Below, piece after piece: positions 57,560 through 64,000 of a stretch of DNA of 64,000 bases (position 1 is the first letter of the stretch; each line of letters opens with the position of its first letter). The position numbers and the translations under genes are program-made. Origin of the DNA: Saururus chinensis (Eukaryota; Streptophyta; Magnoliopsida; Piperales; Saururaceae); the NCBI GenBank assembly GCA_035235625.1, contig CP141146.1:21818501-21882500 (forward strand). Reading direction: 5' to 3'. The notes beneath the pieces were generated by a model. It saw nothing but the letters and a program-made list of their open reading frames with translations, was not told the DNA's origin and searched no databases.

Positions 57560-60500
57560 TCATCTTTAAACAAGGAAAGGAAACTCAGCAAAAAGTTTAG
57601 AAAGATGAGAATTAGATGTGATGCAAGTTTTGGCTTGAAGTTCAAACTTATAAAAGAGGAGCCTTTTATGAGTGAATTTGTTCCTAAAAAGTCTAGAATT
57701 TCTTTCCCTCCAAATAAAGTAGACAACGTAGTTCAGAAAGATCTTCAGCATCAGACCTAGCTCTCAAGTGCTATGGCCGAAAAACATAATATGGTCAATG
57801 GCTTGACGTGCTTGATTGCTAGATATGTCCACTCTAAATAACTTGAATATGTGACTCATCAACCACTTGGAATAGTAGCAGGAAAAGAAGAGATGTTGGG
57901 TAGATTCAAGATTATTCTAATATACAATGCATCTATTGATAATATGAACTCCCCTAGCTTGAATCTTATTTAATGTGAGTAAACAGCTTTGAAACATTAG
58001 CCAGCAAATGAAAGAGTGGCGAGCTATATGATGTTTAAACCACACAAGAGATCTCCAATGCAAAATAGAAGAATGAGAAGAGATAGACTTATAGGCTAAT
58101 TTAGTAGAGAATTTCCCTTTAGAACTGACCTTCCATCTGACTATATCCAAGTCATGATTAAGAGTAGGAGTATGATTATTAATTAAAAGTAAAAGTTGTT
58201 CACTTTTGAGATTACCAGGATCACTCCAACACCAATGACCATGAATCATACATGTAGAAATATTTGCCATAGGGTGACTATTCATTTGAGTAATAATATG
58301 ATGACCAAAGTTATGTAAAAGGGCGAAATTTCCCCACCAAGGATCCAACCAAAAGAAAATAGAATTACCATCATTAATCTTATAAGAGATAAGATTAATC
58401 ATAGCACTCCTTATAGAAATGATGGCTCGCCAAGAGTAAGAAGCAAAGGGGGGAGTCTCACAGTGCCCTATGGAAGAATTCTTTATGTAATATTCATAGA
58501 CCCACTTGATCCAAAGAGAATTCTTATTATGCATAACACCCCATAAAAGCTTAGCCAGACCAATGGAACACCAATCTTTGATAGATCTTATACCCAAGCC
58601 TTTTTCATTTTCAGGGTGATAGACTTTGGACCAACTGATAGGGTGAAAATGCCGACCTCCTCATAATTACTCCATAGAAGCTTAGTCAGAAGAGACTGTA
58701 ACTAATGAATAATGCTAGAAGGAAGCATAAAGTGCAGAGACTAGTATATATGCATACTAGAAAGAGCCGATTTTATCAACTCAAGCTGACCTTCTTAAGA
58801 GAAAAGACGTTTTTTCCAACTAGCAAGAGAAGAATGAAACCTATCCAAAATGTGAGAGCACATCGAAGCCTGTAAGTGGCCAGAAAAAAGTGGTAACCCT
58901 AGGTATCGACCAGGCAAATTACCTTCTTTGACATTAAAGATCTGCAAAATTGAACCCTTCAAAGTGCAGTTGGTTGAGAAGAAAATATAACTCTTAGCAG
59001 CGTTAGCCATAAGTCCACTTTTCCTTAAAAAAATGTCAATAGCTTCATTTAAGCTAAGGGTAGAGTTAGTTGAACCCTATGATAAAAGAAGAACATCGCC
59101 TGCAAAAAACAAGTAAGTCACACCAAAAGCATTTCCATGAGATGGAGACCATATTCGACCATTGTTGTCATAATCAAAGAAAATGTCTGAAAGAGATTGC
59201 ATAACCAGTACAAAAAATAATTGGGACAAATGAACTCCCTGATGAAGGCCACAAGAGAATTTGAGTCATTACTAAGCACACTAAAGGAGGTTGTGGTGAT
59301 GGATTCTTTTATCCAATGAATACAAAGAGTGGGGCAACCAATTTCCTTTAAAGCTATGAAAATAAAGTCCAAACAAACCTTATCATATGCCTTTTTAAGA
59401 TCAACTTTCAAGCAAAATTCCTTAAGATGACTTTTGCTATGATAATTATGTGTTCATGAGCCAAAAGTATATTATCATATATTAATCTACCTCTCAAGAT
59501 GGCCACCTGATGTTCACTGATATAAAAAGGAAGCACAAGTGCAAATCTATTCACCATGATTTTTATGATAATTTTGTAGAGAAAGTTGCAAAGAGAGATA
59601 GTCCTGAACTTATCAAATGTAGAAGTGCCAACATTTTCTTTGACGAGAAAAAATAAGTGACTGACAGACATAAGTCATTGCCAATAATGTCCCAATTCTT
59701 GGTGAAGAACTCTTTTGAAAAACCATCAGGTCCAGGAGCTTTGTTCGAAAGAGAAGGGAAGACTATATAATGAGTCTCCTCCTTAGTGATGGGCTGAATC
59801 AAAGAATCAGCCTGGTCCACTGAAAGGTGTGCTTTTATATGAGTTGTGCCAATAATATTTGAAGAAGCCAAAGAGAATAAGTCTTGGTAAAATTTTGAAG
59901 CTTCTTTAGGAGCATCCAATGTTAATCCATGAGAGTTTTTAACACCATAAATAGCATTCCTGAAAACATTATGGGAAGCAACAGAATGGAACAACTTAGT
60001 GCGACGATCTCCCTCAAGAAGTCATTTTTCTAGAGATTTCTGTCTAAAAATGGATTTTTCTCTAACAAGCTCTTGACTATAAATAGCTAGAGTTTTGGAT
60101 TCTTCAAGCATTAAATCATCATTAAAAGGATCAAACTTCAGAAGAATCTACTAGTGCTCCAAATCTTGCTTAGCTGATTGGACTCTAATTCTCAATTTTG
60201 CCACACTTTTCACAATTCCAGTTCTTAATAGACTATTTAAGAAGTTTTAAATTCTTGACAAATACAAAGAGAGGGTTGCCACAAACAACAGTACTCCATG
60301 ATGAAGAAATGAAGTCCATAAAATGATCAAAACTCATCCAACAGTTAAACAATTTGAAAGGTTTATGACTTGGTAAAGGAGTAATATCAATCCGAAGAGG
60401 GCAATGGTCTGAAACTTCTAGCAGAAGATAGCGCACCACCAATCCGAGGAATCTATTTATTCAAACAGCATTGCAGAATGCTCTATCAATTTTAGAAATA

Positions 60501-61117
60501 ATTTTTCTATAACCAATACTTTTATTAGTCCAAGTAAAAGAAGAATCCAAAGACTATTCTAATAGGTCGGCATTGTGAACCAAATTACTAACATCTGCCA
60601 AGTAAGAGATAGGGACAGGATTACCCCCAATCTTTTCTCAAGGATGAAAGTGGAGTTAAAATCACCAATATGAAGCTAAGGGGAGGAAATGCCAACAGAT
60701 TGTTGAATTATCCAATTCCAAAGATAGCGCCTGTCGTGTTGAAAGTTGCTTGCATACACAAAGGTACACTCAAAAAAATTTTTGTCAAAGAGTCTCGTGA
60801 TAAAACAATGAATATATATTGGGAATCCTTATATAACTTCCTGATAGTGAATAAAGAAGTATTTCATCCAATTCAAATTCTATAAGAAGAAGAAGAATGA
60901 TAATTTCCATAAAAGACCATGAAGAATTAATAGAAGTTTGAATAATTCTTGCCTTTTGCTCCTGAGCATGAGTCTCGTTAAGACCAAGAATACCCACAGA
61001 ATGATGTCTAATTAAGGAATGGATAGAAGCCCTCTTATTTAGATATTTAAGGCCCCGAGTATTACAAGAGATGACACTCATCAATGAGAGGATGAGGGTT
61101 GGCCTCTTCCAAGGCAA
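57560..61117 (-). pseudogene. LINE ORF2 (endonuclease, reverse transcriptase)
   Basis: The endonuclease start lies at about 61117-60785: SCNTRGLKYLNKRA and VGILGLNETHAQEQK, where the catalytic Glu block is usually QETK. RT blocks: NKAPGPDGFSKEFFTKNW (59760-59700), KFRTISLCNFLYKIIIKI, EHQVAILRGRLIYDNILLAH, MKVDLKKAYDKV (59411), then the active site at 59094-59105, which reads FAGD instead of F/YADD. Next come YLGLPLFSGHLQASM (58900) and the zf-RVT region at 57917-58597 (WKVSSKGKFSTKLAYKSI, SFICWLMFQSCLLTLNK). In intact relatives the protein nicks DNA and primes cDNA from the nick. This copy cannot, given its stops and the Asp to Gly change. Confidence 0.85.
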
Positions 61118-61176
61118 GACCTGAGTTCCCTATCAAAAGTTTGAAGAATAGGAGTGTCCTTACGAGATGCATTTTT

Positions 61177-62680
61177 TTATTTTTTCCTTGATTTTTTACT
61201 ATTGATTTTAACAAATTTGTCAGTATCTAATTGAGCATCTGTGAGATGATCAATATCACGAGAAGAAGATACATCATCAATATCACAATCAATATCATTA
61301 GTAGTCATAGACAAATCAATATAAAGCCCTCTACTAAGAGAAGATTTATTTTCATTATCATTAATATGAGGAGAATTATCAAAAGATTGAACCAAATTTT
61401 TCGTCTGCCGTAATTAGAAACCTGAAGCTAGGAAGGGATAATTTGATTGTATAGAGGAGACTTCTTAATCAAGGATGAACAAGAGAAGAAGATGCACTTC
61501 TAGGGATCATAGGTGAATGATGAGTTGTAGGAGACCAGTTCTAAGAAATAGGTTGAATGATTCTGGCCCTATGATTTGGTGAAGTCTGTTCTGGCTGATC
61601 ATAAATGATAATTTGATTCATTAATGACTGTGTTGCTTCTATCAAATCTTTTGTATTATTTGAACCATAAGCATGCTTTGACACTAATGTACAAGGAACC
61701 CAAGTCCGGGACATAGTGCAAGAGGAGGTAATATGATCAAAACATTTGCATCTAGTGCATATTGGCGGCCTCCACTCATATAAAATTTCTTGAAAAAATC
61801 CCGTCCCATCTTTGTGTTGAATATAAACTTGACCACGAAGAGAACAATTAGCATCAATCTCAGCACAAATTCTCGCAAAAGATAATCATTGCCTAGTTTT
61901 GGTTAATTGATCCTATATAGAGGGGTTCCAATAGACTTAGTAATACACCCTCGTTTTTCAGAGCTCCAATACTGCAAAGGCAAATTAGGAAGTCCTATCC
62001 AAACAAGGAGAGAGCTTAATAATTCACGAACATGTTTTGTATTAGTGGACCACTTTTTCATAATAAGGGGGCGACCGGATATTGACCAGATAGATCCCAA
62101 GACTTTTAAACAATCATCTTCATTATCAAACTTGAATAAGAAAAAGCCATCCAATAAAGAAATAATTTCAAAAGGCTTACTTGTCTTGCACATGCATTCA
62201 ATAGCATATTTCAATCCCAAATAATAGGGTCTAAGACCCAAAGTATAGCCAATTAGCATATGTTGCCAATGAAGACCTTTAGCCTCGACTTCATCCTAAT
62301 CAATGGAGATTTCCCGTGAGTTATGAGTTTCTGGATAATGAGGCACAACACAGTCTGCCCTTGTTGAATGGTTTTGATAAAGGCTCTTTCAGGATGATGT
62401 AGTAACAGAGGAGGACGCCATGAAGGGAATGATAGGGGATGCGCATGTCCCATCACAATGTCTTCTCTGTTGATCTTTTGGGTGAAGCAAAACAAGGGAT
62501 TGGCACTGAAAAATGGAAAGAACTTGAACGCATAGAATAAGGGGATGTCCAGAATAAGGGGGCATCTAGAATGTCTTCGTTAATGGCAGAAGAAAAAACA
62601 CCAGAAGAAAGGCATCTTCTTTTTGCTGAATCGCCACCATTGCCAAGACAGAGAGATTCCGACAAGAATAAGGTGGACAT
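61177..62680 (-). pseudogene. LINE ORF1 (DUF4283-like, zinc knuckle)
   Basis: N-terminal Ser-rich part at 62453-62680 (MSTLFLSESLCLGNGGDSAK, DUF4283 part following in another frame). The conserved block at 61903-62259 includes IISLLDGFFLFKFDNEDDCL, GSIWSISGRPLIMKKW and WIGLPNLPLQYWS. A zinc knuckle ICTRCKCFDHITSSC lies near 61740. A Ser/Asp-rich C-terminal tail follows at 61177-61395. Frameshifts separate these pieces. In plant L1 elements this protein binds the element's RNA. Confidence 0.75.
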
Positions 62681-62689
62681 CAGCTACTG

Positions 62690-62897
62690 GAAAATCGCCG
62701 GGAGGGAAGCCAATGGCGGCTAGAAGGAGGCCATAGGGTTAATCCCAAATCGACTCCAAATTTCTGCACTCTGTTCATTCCAACATACAGTTTATCACAA
62801 GAGGGGAATACAGATCCTCCACAGTGCTCTTCTCCAACTCTTGACGTGAATTTGGGTATGCAGTAGCCGCCGGAAAATCTCCAAGAGGGAAGCCAGC
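62690..62897 (-). repeat. LINE 5' region with repeated block
   Basis: GCCGGGAGGGAAGCCA (62698-62713) recurs as CCAAGAGGGAAGCCA (62881-62895), each preceded by GGAAAATC and GCCGCC-like sequence about 180 bases apart. It suggests a partly duplicated 5' promoter unit, as in tandem monomers of other LINEs. Confidence 0.45.
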
Positions 62898-63529
62898 TCT
62901 AGAGCCACACAATATTAGCATGACCAATGCTGCTAAGATACAAAGCCTTGCTATCTAGTACTTTTAATTTTCACTTAATTTATGATTCAAAATGACAACC
63001 ACTATTATCTTGTCATGCTAATTTGTTGGCTTCCCAAATTGTATATTTAGCAAGCACAGTGGAGTTTAGAATCACGATTTCCAGTCAACATCTCAAAGCT
63101 ACCCAAATTGTCGACTCTTAGATTTCCTAATAGTTTTTACATGAAACAAATAGCAAATACTATATTGATATTAGAAAAAATTAAATGCAACATAGACAGT
63201 ATTGATTCATATCGAATTGCAATTATGTAAGATAAATACATGTAAACACTTACATTACTTTTCAATGTGTTCACTAAATATCACTTTGCATATCTATCTT
63301 TTTTGTGCTCCCTTAAGTGCTTAATTAAGGAGCATCCTCCCATATTTACTGATTATAAAAGTATATACTCCCTCTGTCCTATATTAATAGCTCTAATAGA
63401 AAAAAATATTGTTCTATATTAATTGCTCCATTTGGCACAATGTACGTCGTTAGATGTATCTTTAATGTTTCTCATCTTCACTTCGCATATGACGAAATGG
63501 TAGTTCAGATGACGAAAGGCTCTAAGATT

Positions 63530-63730
63530 TTGAGGAAGACTATAAGTGTAAGATTTTGAGTAAGAATGTAAGATTGTGTTTTTGAGCTAGACTATAAGCT
63601 TATGTTTCTAAGCAAGAATGTAAGCGTATGTTTCTAAGTAAAACTGTAAGAGTAAGAATTTGAATAAGATGGTACAAGTAAGACTGTAAGAATGTTTTGA
63701 GTAAGCCTATAAGTGTAATGGTTGTACAAG
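63530..63730. repeat. Degenerate minisatellite, unit about 22-26 bp
   Basis: Eight or so variants of GTAAGATTTTGAGTAAGAAT and TAAGCTTATGTTTCTAAGCA follow each other, with ACTATAAG/ACTGTAAG linkers. The unit drifts in length. Confidence 0.65.
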
Positions 63731-63942
63731 TATGATTTAAAGTGTACGAGATGTAAGATGATATGTATATGTGCATGACTTTTATATTATGCCACTCTGA
63801 TGTATTTGTATGTTTTATGCTTCATGTTTGAGTTGCATGAACGCATAAATGTATAGACTTGCAAAGTTCACTATTTAGAACTCCTCTACTATATGATAAT
63901 ACTCATTTTCCTACTGAGTATAACAATACTCAGTTCTCTATT

Positions 63943-64000
63943 TTTTAGCCCCAATGTTTGGAAGGCTATTTTTTAGCCTTGATGTTTGGAAGGCTTTTGC
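63943..64000. repeat. Two copies of a roughly 24-base unit at window end
   Basis: TTTTTTAGCCCCAATGTTTG and TTTTTTAGCCTTGATGTTTG, each followed by GAAGGCT. The array may continue beyond the window. Confidence 0.7.

Larger units (their letters stand above)
57464..62897 (-). mobile_element. L1-type LINE with 14-bp target duplication
   Basis: The element is flanked by TCTAGAGCCACACA at 57450-57463 and 62898-62911. On the minus strand its 3' end is a short A run (eight A) against the low-coordinate duplication, and the 5' end is at 62897. Both open reading frames of a plant L1 are represented: ORF1 with a DUF4283-like domain and zinc knuckle, and ORF2 with endonuclease, RT and a zf-RVT C-terminus. 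The length of 5434 bp is close to full length. Stops and frameshifts occur throughout. Confidence 0.93.
62912..64000. other. Intergenic stretch with MITE piece and minisatellites
   Basis: No gene is seen. A MITE fragment starts CTCCCTCTGTCCTATATTAA at 63368, with a second internal match near 63415. Short tandem repeats follow and are listed separately. Confidence 0.4.

Overview
This window is nuclear DNA of a flowering plant, from a repeat-dominated, gene-poor region. The evidence is plant-type mobile elements (two classes of Mutator-like elements, CACTA/En-Spm elements, Ty3/gypsy and other LTR elements, an L1-type LINE, Stowaway-type MITEs), spliced gene fragments with GT..AG introns, and plant gene families (fatty acyl-CoA reductase, TGA-type bZIP, DUF1985/Ulp1 proteins). 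I cannot fix the species. I see no intact host gene. Almost every recognisable coding region carries in-frame stops or frameshifts, so most are called pseudogenes.

Layout. 1-2.86 kb: the 3' part of a mudrA-type MULE (copy 1, minus strand). 2.9-8.5 kb: decayed LTR pieces, including a clean solo LTR with a 5-bp target duplication (4553-5725). 8.5-15.35 kb: a minus-strand DUF1985-like pseudogene with a 4.6-kb intron. 16.56-33.69 kb: MULE copy 2 (plus strand), in inverted orientation to copy 1. It is split by a solo LTR (16806-18221) inside its DNA-binding domain and by a 12.2-kb CACTA element (19404-31644). Copy 1 preserves the empty site of that CACTA, and the target duplication ACT flanks the filled one. 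The CACTA holds no transposase I can recognise. It carries exons spelling the basic region and start of the zipper of a TGA-type bZIP factor, with introns, so it looks like a gene-capturing (Pack-type) CACTA. A 2.75-kb solo LTR sits inside it.

34.3-47.25 kb: a fatty acyl-CoA reductase pseudogene (minus strand). Its last intron holds a 12-kb Ulp1-bearing MULE (34466-46436, Kaonashi type) with a SUMO-protease-like gene on plus and a transposase on minus, converging. Between them lie tandem promoter-plus-ORF modules. The non-coding parts of this MULE are filled with more than thirty copies of a roughly 20-bp imperfect palindrome, seen nowhere else in the window.

47.39-52.86 kb: a Ty3/gypsy element with two LTRs, primer site and matching target duplications. 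54.1-56.45 kb: the 3' part of a second, unrelated CACTA element with a Ptta/En/Spm-type protein remnant. 57.46-62.90 kb: an L1-type LINE (minus strand) with a 14-bp target duplication and a mutated reverse-transcriptase active site. The rest is MITEs, minisatellites and unassigned AT-rich sequence.

The genes do not form a working pathway; the window is a stratified record of insertions. Relative order can be read: MITE into a MULE, MULE duplication, then CACTA and LTR into copy 2; and the Ulp1-MULE into the FAR gene.
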